From: Pseudanabaena sp. SR411
GTDB lineage: Bacteria; Cyanobacteriota; Cyanobacteriia; Pseudanabaenales; Pseudanabaenaceae
Direction: 5' to 3'
Assembly: GCF_002251945.1 (NCBI RefSeq)
Contig: NZ_NDHW01000184.1
Coordinates: 62,531 to 126,530 of the forward strand
DNA: 64,000 nucleotides
In this document: in pieces, positions 52,985-61,114 of the stretch
Numbering within the stretch: the stretch's first letter is position 1
Layout: every line of letters begins with the position of its first letter
Translations under genes and position numbers: made by a program
The notes under the pieces: generated by a model
What the model saw: the letters and a program-made list of their open reading frames with translations, nothing else
Told to the model about the DNA's origin: nothing
Database searches by the model: none

Positions 52985-53253
52985 TTAGAAGTAGCCAGTT
53001 TTTATAAGATGAATATAGCTAAAACTTAGAAAGTTAAATCATAATCTAAGATCCTAACAAAGTTTTATTTTAAAATAAAACTTTGTTGATTTCTGCTGAG
53101 AAGAAATTATAAACTAGTTTGTATAAATTAGATTTAAAGTCTATAGATGATGCGTTACGCTATCGCTAACACATCCTACTTTAAATTCTAACAATCTACT
53201 TATATCAACACTATAGTAATTGCCGATTATACAAACCAGAAAATATTTTTATA

Positions 53254-53369
53254 TATAGCAAAGCAAGTTTTGCTTAGGACATAAAACCCAAGAATCGAGT
53301 GGCGGTGCGAAGCACCGCCACTCGATTCTTGGGTTTTGGTTTGTACTAGCTAACTCTTTTTTTGCTATA
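53254..53369. repeat. Family B palindromic element, copy 2
   Basis: Ends TATAGCAA and TTGCTATA. The inner perfect hairpin 53283-53337 (AAAACCCAAGAATCGAGTGG and onward, loop GAA, apex GGTGCGAAGCACC) is followed by GGTTTGTACTAGCTAACTCT, as in copy 1. A left half of a family A element (CCGATTATACAAACCA) abuts it at about 53215-53240. Confidence 0.7.
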
Positions 53370-53399
53370 AAAAACAAGGGGCTTAAGCCCCTTGTTTTT
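53370..53399. repeat. 15-bp perfect palindrome in the gap before cynA
   Basis: AAAAACAAGGGGCTT and its complement without spacer; a terminator-like stem next to the family B element. Confidence 0.65.
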
Positions 53400-53539
53400 A
53401 GTCTTAAGTTATTGTGATTTATTTGGGATTTATATGTAATTCATGTGTTTTATTAGTTTTTTGATGCTAGAAAATCGATTTACATTCAGCATAAAAATGA
53501 TCTGCAAATTATCTCCATACTAATAATGCAATACTTTTC

Positions 53540-53582
53540 GTATATGTCTATACCGATTTAATTGCAAATAAGTTGCTAAAGT
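53540..53582 (+). promoter_or_regulatory. NtcA-activated promoter of the cyn operon
   Basis: GTATATGTCTATAC at 53540-53553 is a perfect GTA-N8-TAC NtcA site. Exactly 23 bases after it comes TAAAGT (53577-53582), a TAN3T -10 element. This is the canonical class II NtcA promoter geometry and predicts a start near 53589 and an 89-nt leader before cynA. Confidence 0.82.
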
Positions 53583-53677
53583 ACCAATAGTTAAATTTAT
53601 CTTTAGCTATTTATGGCTAATTGAACTGCATTCATTAAATTAAGAATTATTCTCTAAAATACAAACAATAACCAATC

Positions 53678-55342
53678 ATGACATCTCACCTGATAGAACA
53701 GATGGTCGCTTCAGCGATAGGAAATAACTCAATCTCTGCTCAAACTTCTGATTACTCTGTCGCTCAAATAAACAATAATTTATGGAATGCTTGTCCTTGT
53801 GGCGCAGATCATAATGCTGATCAGCATCAGAGCGTCATGGAAGGAATGCCGACAGATCCTGTGGAATTGGTGAATGACCTGATGCGGATGGGTCACTACT
53901 CTGATCGCGCTCAATTGATGGCGCAGTCATGGGAAACCAACGCCATGAAAGCAGACCTATGGCAACTTTTGGAACAGGGTTCATTATCCCATGCTTCTGA
54001 GAGTCAAAAGCGGATTTGCTATGACCTGATTAAGATGGCTGGCGGTGTTGAGGAAGCCTTTAATGCAGCCTTTGGACCCCAAGCACAGGAATTCTTTACC
54101 GATACATTGCAATCTAGCACCTTCCGTCGGCGCGAATTTCTCATTAAAGTAGCTGCCGCCGCCGCCGTGGTAACGCTTACAGGATGTCCTTCTACTCCTC
54201 CTCCTGAGACTCCATCTAAAGCAACTACCAATACCCCAAATACCCCACCTGCGGGAGTGGAGAAAACTAATTTAAAAGTTGGTTTCTTGCCGATTACTTG
54301 CGCCACCCCGATTATCATGTCGGAGCCATTGGGCTTTTATACCAAGTATGGTCTGAAGGTTGAACTAGTGAAGATGCCTAGCTGGGCGGCAATTCGCGAC
54401 TCCGCGATCGCAGGCGAGTTGGATGCCTATCACATGCTTTCACCTATGCCGATATCCATGTCTTTGGGGCTAGGTTCCACCGCATTTCCTATAAAGCTTG
54501 CCAGTATTGAGAATATTAATGGTCAATCGATCTCAGTTGCTAATCAGCACTTGGGCAAGGTCAAAGAAGCCAAAGACTTTAAAGGATTTAGTATTGGGGT
54601 TCCCTTTGCCTTCTCCATGCACAACTTGTTGTTGCGCTATTACTTAGCGGCGGGTGGACTCGATCCTGATAAGGATGTGCAGATTCAAGTGATTCCACCT
54701 CCTGATGCGATCGCCAAAATGACGGCAGGACAGCTTGATGCGTTCCTACTACCTGATAACGTCGTCCAACGTTCTGTCTTCAATAAGATTGGCTTTATCC
54801 ATTTACTCACCAAAGATATTTGGGCTGGACATCCGTGTTGTGCTTTTGCAGCTAGTCAGAAATGGATTGATACCAATCCGAATACTTACCGCGCAATTAA
54901 CAAAGCGATTATTGATGGTGCTGGCTATGCCAATGATCCTAAACATCGCGAAGAAATTGCCAAGGCGATCGCAGGTAAAAACTATCTTAATCAACCTGAA
55001 CCAGTCTTAAAAGCAGTATTAACTGGCAAATTTGAGGATGGTCAGGGTAATACCTTTGATATTCCTGATCGCGTTGGTTTTGATCCCTATCCTTGGAAGA
55101 GCTTTGCTAAGTGGATTTCTTCGCAGTTTGTGCGTTGGGACTTGATGCCCAAAGATAAGGCTGATTACAAAACTATCGCTGAGCAAATCTATCAGACCGA
55201 TCTGGCGCGTGAGTTGGCAAAAGAGTTGGGACAAACTCCGCCAACGGAAACTGAACGTATTGAGAAATTGAAGTACGACTCCTTCGATCCTGCTAAGCCT
55301 GAAGCGTATATCGAAGAACAGATTAAGCAGTTCAAGGTCTAG
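53678..55342 (+). CDS. cynA: Cyanate/nitrate-type ABC transporter substrate-binding lipoprotein
   Basis: Periplasmic binding component of the NrtA/CynA/CmpA family. The binding domain (about residues 195-554) starts NLKVGFLPITCATPIIMSEP, followed by VELVKMPSWAAIRDSAIAGE and AGHPCCAFAASQKWIDTNPN. Unusually, a Tat-like signal RRREFLIK with lipobox Cys170 (VTLTGC) is not at the N-terminus but follows about 149 residues of soluble sequence with a CPCGADHNADQH motif and helical segments. The family usually begins directly with the signal. The cyanate call rests on cynS in the same operon. NtcA promoter upstream; a MITE lies between this gene and cynB. Confidence 0.87.
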   Translation: MTSHLIEQMVASAIGNNSISAQTSDYSVAQINNNLWNACPCGADHNADQHQSVMEGMPTDPVELVNDLMRMGHYSDRAQLMAQSWETNAMKADLWQLLEQGSLSHASESQKRICYDLIKMAGGVEEAFNAAFGPQAQEFFTDTLQSSTFRRREFLIKVAAAAAVVTLTGCPSTPPPETPSKATTNTPNTPPAGVEKTNLKVGFLPITCATPIIMSEPLGFYTKYGLKVELVKMPSWAAIRDSAIAGELDAYHMLSPMPISMSLGLGSTAFPIKLASIENINGQSISVANQHLGKVKEAKDFKGFSIGVPFAFSMHNLLLRYYLAAGGLDPDKDVQIQVIPPPDAIAKMTAGQLDAFLLPDNVVQRSVFNKIGFIHLLTKDIWAGHPCCAFAASQKWIDTNPNTYRAINKAIIDGAGYANDPKHREEIAKAIAGKNYLNQPEPVLKAVLTGKFEDGQGNTFDIPDRVGFDPYPWKSFAKWISSQFVRWDLMPKDKADYKTIAEQIYQTDLARELAKELGQTPPTETERIEKLKYDSFDPAKPEAYIEEQIKQFKV

Positions 55343-55350
55343 AACCTATT

Positions 55351-55660
55351 TTAAGAATTATCTAGATCCCCCCCAGCCCCCCTTATAAAGCTACGGTGTA
55401 CACACAAGTCTCTCTGTCTACGTTTTGATTTATCTAAGCCCCCTAAATCCCCCAATTCTGGGGGACTTTGAAAGAATTTTATTTTCTTGTTCCCCCAGAA
55501 TTGGGGGCTAGGGGGCGATTAATTGTTGACTTGACTGGGTTTTATGACTTGTGTGTATATGGTAGCTTATAAAGGGGGGAGAATTTAAATTCTTCCCCCT
55601 TTATTAAGGGGGATTGAGGGGGATCTCTTGGCAATGTTGAACGCAGAAGGTAATTCTTAA
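55351..55660. repeat. Nested repeat in the cyn operon: outer inverted repeat interrupted by MITE copy 2
   Basis: The outer ends TTAAGAATTA (55351-55360) and TAATTCTTAA (55651-55660) are perfect inverted repeats around C-run and G-run blocks. This fills nearly all of the 376-bp cynA-cynB gap. The inner 175-bp MITE interrupts its palindromic centre. Confidence 0.6.
55391..55565. mobile_element. 175-bp MITE, copy 2, with target-site duplication
   Basis: Same length and nearly the same sequence as the element at 2138-2312. Its ends CTACGGTGTACACACAAG and CTTGTGTGTATATGGTAG differ from each other at two or three positions, so it looks older. It is flanked by the direct repeat CTTATAAAG (55382-55390 and 55566-55574). 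Confidence 0.87.
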
Positions 55661-55718
55661 CTGGTTTCTTAGCTAGCACTACATAAACATCAAGTACAAA
55701 TCCAAATGATAGAAAACT

Positions 55719-56576
55719 ATGGACTATTCTCCTTCGATGCCCAAGTCTCGACCACGCTCAAATCCAATCATGGCAATGATTCAGAATGTATTGCCTAATC
55801 AAGACTTGCAAGCATTTGTTTTATTCCTATTGATCCTTAGCTCGATATTGATTTTTTGGGAAGTAGGTGCAGTTAAAGGTTGGTTCTCTCCTCTAATGCC
55901 CTCTGCTTCACAAACTTTAACCGACTTTTGGGGATGGGTTTCTAACCCTTTTTATGTAAAGGGAACGAATGATCGCGGCATTGGCTGGCACTTGATTACC
56001 AGCTTACGTCGGGTTGCGATTGGCTTTACCGTGGGTGCGGCGATCGCGATCCCTTCTGGTGTTCTGATTGGACTATTTCCCGTAGTTTCCAAAGCTGTCG
56101 ATCCATTCATTCAAATCCTCAAACCAGTTTCACCTCTAGCTTGGCTGCCCATTGGTTTGGGACTAATTAAGGATTCAGAAAGCACTGCCATTTTTGTAAT
56201 CGCAATTACCAGTCTTTGGCCGACTCTGATTAATACCAAATTCGGTGTAAGTAATGTTGATCCGACCTATATCGATGTGACCCGTACCCTTGGCGCTTCA
56301 CCTTGGCGCACAATTACGAAGGTGATTTTACCTGCGGCGGCTCCGAGTATTGTTTCAGGAATGCGAATTAGCGCAGGGATTGCATGGCTGGTAATTGTGG
56401 CTGCGGAAATTCTGATCGGTGGTACGGGCGTGGGTTACTTCGTTTGGAATGAATGGAATAACCTGAGTATTACTAGCATCATTACGGCAATTTTATTAAT
56501 TGGAGCGATTGGTTTAATTATTGATCGCCTATTTGGACTGCTGCAACATTGGGTTTCATTTGGTAGAGAAGTATGA
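55719..56576 (+). CDS. cynB: Cyanate/nitrate-type ABC transporter permease
   Basis: Inner-membrane channel of the NrtB family, 285 residues with about six membrane segments, starting with [20 protein letters not shown]. The EAA loop that docks the ATPase is [20 protein letters not shown]. It overlaps the ATPase gene by four bases (ATGA), so translation is coupled. It is separated from cynA by a 376-bp gap holding a MITE. Confidence 0.9.
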   Translation: MDYSPSMPKSRPRSNPIMAMIQNVLPNQDLQAFVLFLLILSSILIFWEVGAVKGWFSPLMPSASQTLTDFWGWVSNPFYVKGTNDRGIGWHLITSLRRVAIGFTVGAAIAIPSGVLIGLFPVVSKAVDPFIQILKPVSPLAWLPIGLGLIKDSESTAIFVIAITSLWPTLINTKFGVSNVDPTYIDVTRTLGASPWRTITKVILPAAAPSIVSGMRISAGIAWLVIVAAEILIGGTGVGYFVWNEWNNLSITSIITAILLIGAIGLIIDRLFGLLQHWVSFGREV

Positions 56577-57448
56577 TCGTGTCTTCTATGGAAAAAGCAT
56601 CTGCAAATATGGCAACTCAGCAAGCACAGATTTCCATCTGCGATGTTTCAATGGTTTATTGTGGCAGAAGTGGCTTGATCAATAAGCTCACTCGCCGTAC
56701 TTCTAAGGATTATGTCGCTTTAGCAAATATTAATTTTGACATTGCGCCTAATACTTTTGTCTCGATTATTGGTCCCTCTGGCTGTGGTAAATCCACACTT
56801 CTTAATCTCATTGCAGGTTTAACTAGTCCCTCCAGTGGTGCGATTTTAATCAATGGGGAAGAAGTTTATGCCCCAGGTCCCGATCGCGGTGTAGTTTTTC
56901 AAAACTATGCACTGATGCCTTGGTTGACGGTTGCCGAGAACTTACACTTTGCAATCGAAACGGTCTATCCTACAATGTCTCTCGCCGATCGCAAAAGTCG
57001 TGTTTATGAATATATCGAACTAGTCGGCTTAAAAGGAGCCGAGAAAAAGCATCCCCATGAGCTATCTGGGGGGATGAAACAAAGGGTCGGTATTGCTCGC
57101 GCCCTTGCGATCGATCCCCAAATTCTATTGATGGATGAACCCTTTGGCGCACTTGACGCGCTCACTCGTGGCTTCCTACAGGATGAAGTAGCCCGTATTT
57201 GGGAACAGAAACGTAAAACTGTGGTGATGATTACCCATAGTATTGAAGAAGCGTTGCTGCTTTCCGATAAAATCGTGATGATGAAGCGAGGACCTGCCGC
57301 AGGGATTGATGAAATCCTAAATGTGCCTTTTCCCCGTCCGCGATCGCGTGAAAATCTCGACCAACAATCGGGATATCATGATCTCAAAGCGGAAATGGAA
57401 GAGCATCTTATGCGCGAAACTCGTGCTGTTGAAGCCGCAAGAATATAG
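56573..57448 (+). CDS. cynD: Cyanate/nitrate-type ABC transporter ATP-binding protein
   Basis: Energises the cyanate transporter. Walker A is [16 protein letters not shown], the ABC signature is [15 protein letters not shown], Walker B is [15 protein letters not shown], and the switch His is in [14 protein letters not shown]. At 291 residues it is a stand-alone NrtD-type ATPase without the C-terminal sensor domain of NrtC. The ATG overlaps the permease stop. An insertion after the first strand ([20 protein letters not shown]) is longer than in most NrtD proteins. Confidence 0.92.
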   Translation: MIVSSMEKASANMATQQAQISICDVSMVYCGRSGLINKLTRRTSKDYVALANINFDIAPNTFVSIIGPSGCGKSTLLNLIAGLTSPSSGAILINGEEVYAPGPDRGVVFQNYALMPWLTVAENLHFAIETVYPTMSLADRKSRVYEYIELVGLKGAEKKHPHELSGGMKQRVGIARALAIDPQILLMDEPFGALDALTRGFLQDEVARIWEQKRKTVVMITHSIEEALLLSDKIVMMKRGPAAGIDEILNVPFPRPRSRENLDQQSGYHDLKAEMEEHLMRETRAVEAARI

Positions 57449-57451
57449 GAA

Positions 57452-57487
57452 AATGTAAAAAATTTTGCATAGCAAATTTTTTACATT
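57452..57487. repeat. Hairpin between cynD and cynS
   Basis: AATGTAAAAAATTTTGC, ATA and a complement with one missing base. It is weak and A/T-rich, so it may allow partial read-through into cynS or protect the upstream mRNA. Confidence 0.55.
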
Positions 57488-57522
57488 CCCAATACAAAAT
57501 ATCTAGAAATACCAAAAACATT

Positions 57523-57969
57523 ATGACAGTTGAATTTCCATCTTTTACTCAAACTCTATTAGCCGCCAAAAAAGCCAAAGGCTTAACTTTTGTTGACCTC
57601 GAAAAGCTATTAGGTCAAGATGAAGTTTGGATTGCTTCTCTTTTTTATGGTCAAAATAGCGCTAGTGTTGAACAAGCCACTAAACTCGCTGAAGCGCTAG
57701 GACTGGGTGAAGATATGATTACGGCTTTGAGTTCCTATCCTAGCAAAGGGCTGGGACCAGTAGTACCCACCGATCCATTGATTTATCGCTTCTATGAAAT
57801 CATGCAAGTCTATGGTTATCCCATGAAGGAAATCATCCATGAGAAGTTTGGTGATGGCATCATGAGTGCGATCGATTTTACCCTCGATATCGACAAAGTG
57901 GAAGATCCAAAAGGCGATCGCGTCAAAGTAACGATGAATGGCAAGTTCCTACCCTATAAAAAGTGGTAG
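57523..57969 (+). CDS. cynS: Cyanate hydratase (cyanase)
   Basis: Bicarbonate-dependent decomposition of cyanate to ammonia and carbon dioxide. The catalytic Arg89 and Glu92 ([16 protein letters not shown]) and Ser115 ([10 protein letters not shown]) correspond to Arg96, Glu99 and Ser122 of the E. coli enzyme. The N-terminal helical domain ([20 protein letters not shown]) and the C-terminal dimer domain ending [11 protein letters not shown] are complete. At 148 residues it has the usual size. It is the last gene of the operon, so imported cyanate is converted directly to ammonium and bicarbonate-derived carbon. Confidence 0.96.
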   Translation: MTVEFPSFTQTLLAAKKAKGLTFVDLEKLLGQDEVWIASLFYGQNSASVEQATKLAEALGLGEDMITALSSYPSKGLGPVVPTDPLIYRFYEIMQVYGYPMKEIIHEKFGDGIMSAIDFTLDIDKVEDPKGDRVKVTMNGKFLPYKKW

Positions 57970-57994
57970 CATAACCTCCTCTCAACTAATATAG

Positions 57995-58029
57995 CGGTTT
58001 TCATTTTGCCAGAGGCAAAATGAAAACCG
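57995..58029. terminator. 16-bp-arm hairpin after cynS
   Basis: CGGTTTTCATTTTGCC, loop AGA and the exact complement, 25 bases past cynS: probable operon terminator. Confidence 0.75.
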
Positions 58030-58080
58030 TAAACCCTCACAAGTTTCATCGCTATGCCTAATAAGCAAATCAGTTAGTTT

Positions 58081-58668
58081 ATGGCAAATCTCAAACGTAC
58101 TCGCGAAGATATTCTCACCTCAGCGATCGATCTCGTCCATCGTCAGGGTTTGCAATCGACTGGTTTAAAGGAGTTGTTTGCCGCCACTCAAGCTTCGTCT
58201 GGCAGTTTCTATAACTACTTCCAATCAAAGGATGAATTTGCTCATGCGCTGATTGATTTCCAGTGGCACAAAATCAGAGAAAATGCCTTTCTATCTGCTG
58301 CCCAAGTTACCGATGATCCGATTCGGCGACTCATATTGACAATTGATAAAATTGAAGCAAAACACCTTGAAGAAATTAACTGTGCGGGATGTTTATTAGG
58401 CAACTTAATTGTTGATTTAGCCGAGTATAACGAAACCTTTCGTAAGCATCTCCAACAGGTTTTCGATGAATGGCAAGCCTTGTTTGCTCAAATGTTGCGG
58501 GATGGGAAAGAGCAATTAAGCGATCGCGTTGATCCAGATTTACTAGCAGAACAGATTTTGACGATGCTAGAAGGAGTGCTATTAATTGCCAGACTTTACG
58601 ATCAGCCCGATCGTCTCAAACGTGGATTTGCAAGCATTCGGCAACTGATTAAAGATGCTCTTATTTGA
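58081..58668 (+). CDS. TetR-family transcriptional regulator
   Basis: The N-terminal helix-turn-helix (about residues 5-55) has TREDILTSAIDLVHRQGLQS and SSGSFYNYFQSKDEFAHALI, diagnostic of TetR. The C-terminal ligand domain contains CAGCLLGNLIVDLAEYNETF, with two cysteines that could sense thiol-reactive compounds or metals (inference). At 195 residues it has normal length. It lies between the cyn operon and tonB and could control either; a perfect inverted repeat in front of tonB is a possible operator. Confidence 0.88.
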   Translation: MANLKRTREDILTSAIDLVHRQGLQSTGLKELFAATQASSGSFYNYFQSKDEFAHALIDFQWHKIRENAFLSAAQVTDDPIRRLILTIDKIEAKHLEEINCAGCLLGNLIVDLAEYNETFRKHLQQVFDEWQALFAQMLRDGKEQLSDRVDPDLLAEQILTMLEGVLLIARLYDQPDRLKRGFASIRQLIKDALI

Positions 58669-58686
58669 GTGATTTCCTGTATAAAC

Positions 58687-58713
58687 TGTGGCGCACGCTG
58701 TGCGTGCGCCACA
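58687..58713. terminator. 12-bp-arm GC-rich hairpin between TetR and tonB genes
   Basis: TGTGGCGCACGC, loop TGT and the exact complement, between convergent stops. Confidence 0.75.
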
Positions 58714-58717
58714 TGTC

Positions 58718-60127
58718 TTACTCTCGAATCGTTTGAGGTAGCTCAACATTATTCGATGGAAGAGGCGAGGTAACAGGTGTATTTGTTTCAGCAGGTGGAA
58801 TAGATTGAGTTTCGGGAATTACGGAAGGAGCCTCGGCTGGCAATGGTGAATTAACTATGGGTACAGTCTGTAAAGATTCTGGGGAATTAGCATTGGTGGA
58901 TCTATCTGGGCTGATCACAGGTTTGAGAGACTCAGGAGTAGCGATCGGAGTGCTGACAACTTCAGGATTAGTAGATTTTGGTGGCTGAGTAGTTTGAGAA
59001 GCAGCATTTTTTGCGGGATCTGCGGGATTGTTGATTGGGGCAATATTATTGGTCTTACTTTCTTCCTGTTCAGCCCGCCTCTGCTCAGCTTGCTCCTGTA
59101 CAGCCCTTCTTTGTTCCTGATTTCTCCTTGCATAATCTGAGTTTTCGATTTGAAAATTAATTTTGGCAGGGATCGCTTCTTTGCCACTTTGGGAAGGATC
59201 AAATTTCCAATTTCTAGCAGCTTGTTTAGCGGCTTCATCTAGTTCAGGATGACCACTAGAGTTAATTAAACGAACATTAATAACATTGCCATTGGCATCG
59301 ACATCGACAGCAACCTTAGCTTCACCTTCTAGCCCTCGATCCTTAGCATTAACTGGATATTCAGGCTTCGCACAACTTTGACAACGAATTTTTTGCTTGC
59401 CTGATGAGTTATTAGTAGGGTTTGCAGAGTTAGGAGCAGTAGAAGTATTAGTAGTATTAGTGGAGTTAGGATTACCAGTTGGTAGCCCAAAGGGAGCGCC
59501 AATTTTATCCAAAGTACGGCTGGAGGATCTCCCATCAGTGCGATCGCCGATTTTGCCTAGCCCTGTGCCTGTGTTTTTTTTACCATTGCTATTGGGAGTT
59601 AAACCGCCCAACCCTTTGCCAGTAAATAAATTTTGAATATTGGGTGCAACTTTGATCGCACTAGGATTAGAGCTAGACAAGACCTTACTCGGATCGGCGA
59701 CAATATCTTTTGCAGCTTCAGCAGGAGTGCTGCTATCTACCGATTTATACAGATCTGTGGATGCAAGATTACCTGCATTCTGAGCAGAGAGATTATCGAG
59801 ATAGGCAATAGGCGCATAGGCGATCGCCTCCTGCAAACTCTCTGTAACCTCTAGTGGTGTCTCCAGTTGCTCAGGTTTCAGATCAGGCTCTACAGTTTCC
59901 TTAATCTCTTCAACAATTTGTAGCTCTAGTAATTCTTCTGTTTGATCATTGGATGAATTGCCAATTAGTCCACCAAACTGTGGTAATGCGGAGAGAGTTG
60001 CAAAATGAAAAGCGATGGAACAAGGGATACTTACTGCTAAAAAAATCTTAAGTGCTTTCCATTCACGATCGCGCTGTTTGTTTGCAGAGTATTCAGGCAT
60101 GTCTGGCTTTTCTTTGTTGACATTCAT
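58718..60127 (-). CDS. tonB: Energy transducer TonB
   Basis: Links the ExbB/ExbD proton channel to outer-membrane receptors. One membrane segment near the N-terminus (LKIFLAVSIPCSIAFHFATL) is followed by a long, polar periplasmic linker. The TonB C-terminal domain lies at about residues 246-330 (CAKPEYPVNAKDRGLEGEAK, VRLINSSGHPELDEAAKQAA, RNWKFDPS). It is followed by about 135 more residues: a basic/Gln-rich helix (YARRNQEQRRAVQEQAEQRR) and a Pro/Ser/Thr-rich tail. In model TonBs the domain is terminal, so the tail is notable. It is divergent from exbB. Confidence 0.88.
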   Translation of the reverse strand: MNVNKEKPDMPEYSANKQRDREWKALKIFLAVSIPCSIAFHFATLSALPQFGGLIGNSSNDQTEELLELQIVEEIKETVEPDLKPEQLETPLEVTESLQEAIAYAPIAYLDNLSAQNAGNLASTDLYKSVDSSTPAEAAKDIVADPSKVLSSSNPSAIKVAPNIQNLFTGKGLGGLTPNSNGKKNTGTGLGKIGDRTDGRSSSRTLDKIGAPFGLPTGNPNSTNTTNTSTAPNSANPTNNSSGKQKIRCQSCAKPEYPVNAKDRGLEGEAKVAVDVDANGNVINVRLINSSGHPELDEAAKQAARNWKFDPSQSGKEAIPAKINFQIENSDYARRNQEQRRAVQEQAEQRRAEQEESKTNNIAPINNPADPAKNAASQTTQPPKSTNPEVVSTPIATPESLKPVISPDRSTNANSPESLQTVPIVNSPLPAEAPSVIPETQSIPPAETNTPVTSPLPSNNVELPQTIRE

Positions 60128-60177
60128 AATGAAAAACTAGTAATGCTTGTAATGTATGGGTTTGCTTAGAGCCTGTC

Positions 60178-60200
60178 AAGTTTGACAGCCTGTCAAACTT
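60178..60200. promoter_or_regulatory. Perfect 11-1-11 inverted repeat upstream of tonB, candidate operator
   Basis: AAGTTTGACAG, C, CTGTCAAACTT at 51-73 bases before the tonB start. A third half-site CTGTCAAG abuts on the left (60173-60180). The spacing suits a TetR-type repressor covering the promoter; the TetR gene is 1.5 kb away. Confidence 0.45.
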
Positions 60201-60268
60201 TCTTTGCGCCAGAAAAAGCGATATGGTGATTAACGTCAATACTTGACAATGCAATAAAAATCCAGATT

Positions 60269-60373
60269 TACAGTAATTACTGAGCAAACGATCCACAAGA
60301 GATTTTTTAAAAGGTTTGCAAAGCAAACCTTTTAAAAAATCTCTTGGTTTGGGTTTGAGCGCAAAGCACTGTA
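60269..60373. repeat. 105-bp palindromic element, family A, copy 3
   Basis: Ends TACAGT and ACTGTA; a 24-bp perfect hairpin (60296-60319 and 60323-60346) with apex GTTTGCAAAGCAAAC; conserved flanks ACGATCCACAAGAGA and GGGTTTGAGCGCAAAGC. Relative to copy 1 both ends changed together (C to T on the left, G to A on the right), keeping the pairing. Confidence 0.8.
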
Positions 60374-60451
60374 TGGTGAGTTTTTTGTAAAGCGACAATT
60401 TCAATATAAATCTTCTAGTTCCTTTAAGCGCACTTTTATTAACTTTAATTT

Positions 60452-61114
60452 ATGGATATTGGCAAAATTTTTGTTGCGGGGGGGATTGTCATGTATCCTC
60501 TCAGTGCCTTTTCGATTGTGGCAGCAGCCCTTGCGGCTGAGCGCATCAAATTTTGGTGGTCAATTAAACATAAGCAAAAACGTTTGGTAAGAGATGTTTT
60601 GAATATATATATTAGTGATCGCCAAACGGCTCTAGTTAGACTAGGAAATAATTTGCACTTTCCGATCGCTCGCATTTTTTTAGCGGCGATGGAACTAGAA
60701 TATCCCAATCCCGAAGAATTTCGATTGGCTCTAGAAAGTGAGGCTCAAGCAGAAGTACCCATTCTCAAACGTTTTAATACCGCCTTTGAAACAATTATCA
60801 GTCTTGCACCTCTATTAGGATTACTGGGTACAGTGTTGGGATTGATCACCTCCTTTGCTTCACTCACTTTGGGAGATATTGGAGGTAGCCGTACCGCTAA
60901 CGTTACAGCAGGTATTAGTGAAGCTTTAGTTTCTACGGCAGCAGGACTAGTCGTCGCCATTTTTACATTGATTTTTGCTAACACATTTCGAGGATTTTAT
61001 CAGCAGGAAATCGCACTCATTCAAGAATATGGCGGTCAGTTAGAACTACTCTATCGCCGATATTATTACGAGCCAGAACATCGTTTGCAAAAAGAAGATT
61101 ATGCGACTCCCTGA
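60452..61114 (+). CDS. exbB: ExbB/TolQ-family proton channel subunit
   Basis: Forms with ExbD the proton channel that powers TonB. Three membrane segments: about residues 10-30, 105-130 and 155-180. The family core is FETIISLAPLLGLLGTVLGL and TAGISEALVSTAAGLVVAIF, with the conserved small-residue helix. At 220 residues it is complete. exbD starts inside its last codons (14-base overlap), so the two are translated together. Confidence 0.93.
   Translation: MDIGKIFVAGGIVMYPLSAFSIVAAALAAERIKFWWSIKHKQKRLVRDVLNIYISDRQTALVRLGNNLHFPIARIFLAAMELEYPNPEEFRLALESEAQAEVPILKRFNTAFETIISLAPLLGLLGTVLGLITSFASLTLGDIGGSRTANVTAGISEALVSTAAGLVVAIFTLIFANTFRGFYQQEIALIQEYGGQLELLYRRYYYEPEHRLQKEDYATP

Noticed and set aside
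51842..57969. OsmC, acyl-CoA dehydrogenase and cyn genes as one sulfur-scavenging operon (ssu/tau type)
   Set aside because: A 693-bp gap with repeats and its own NtcA promoter separates them, and cyanase at the end of the operon identifies the transporter as the cyanate type.
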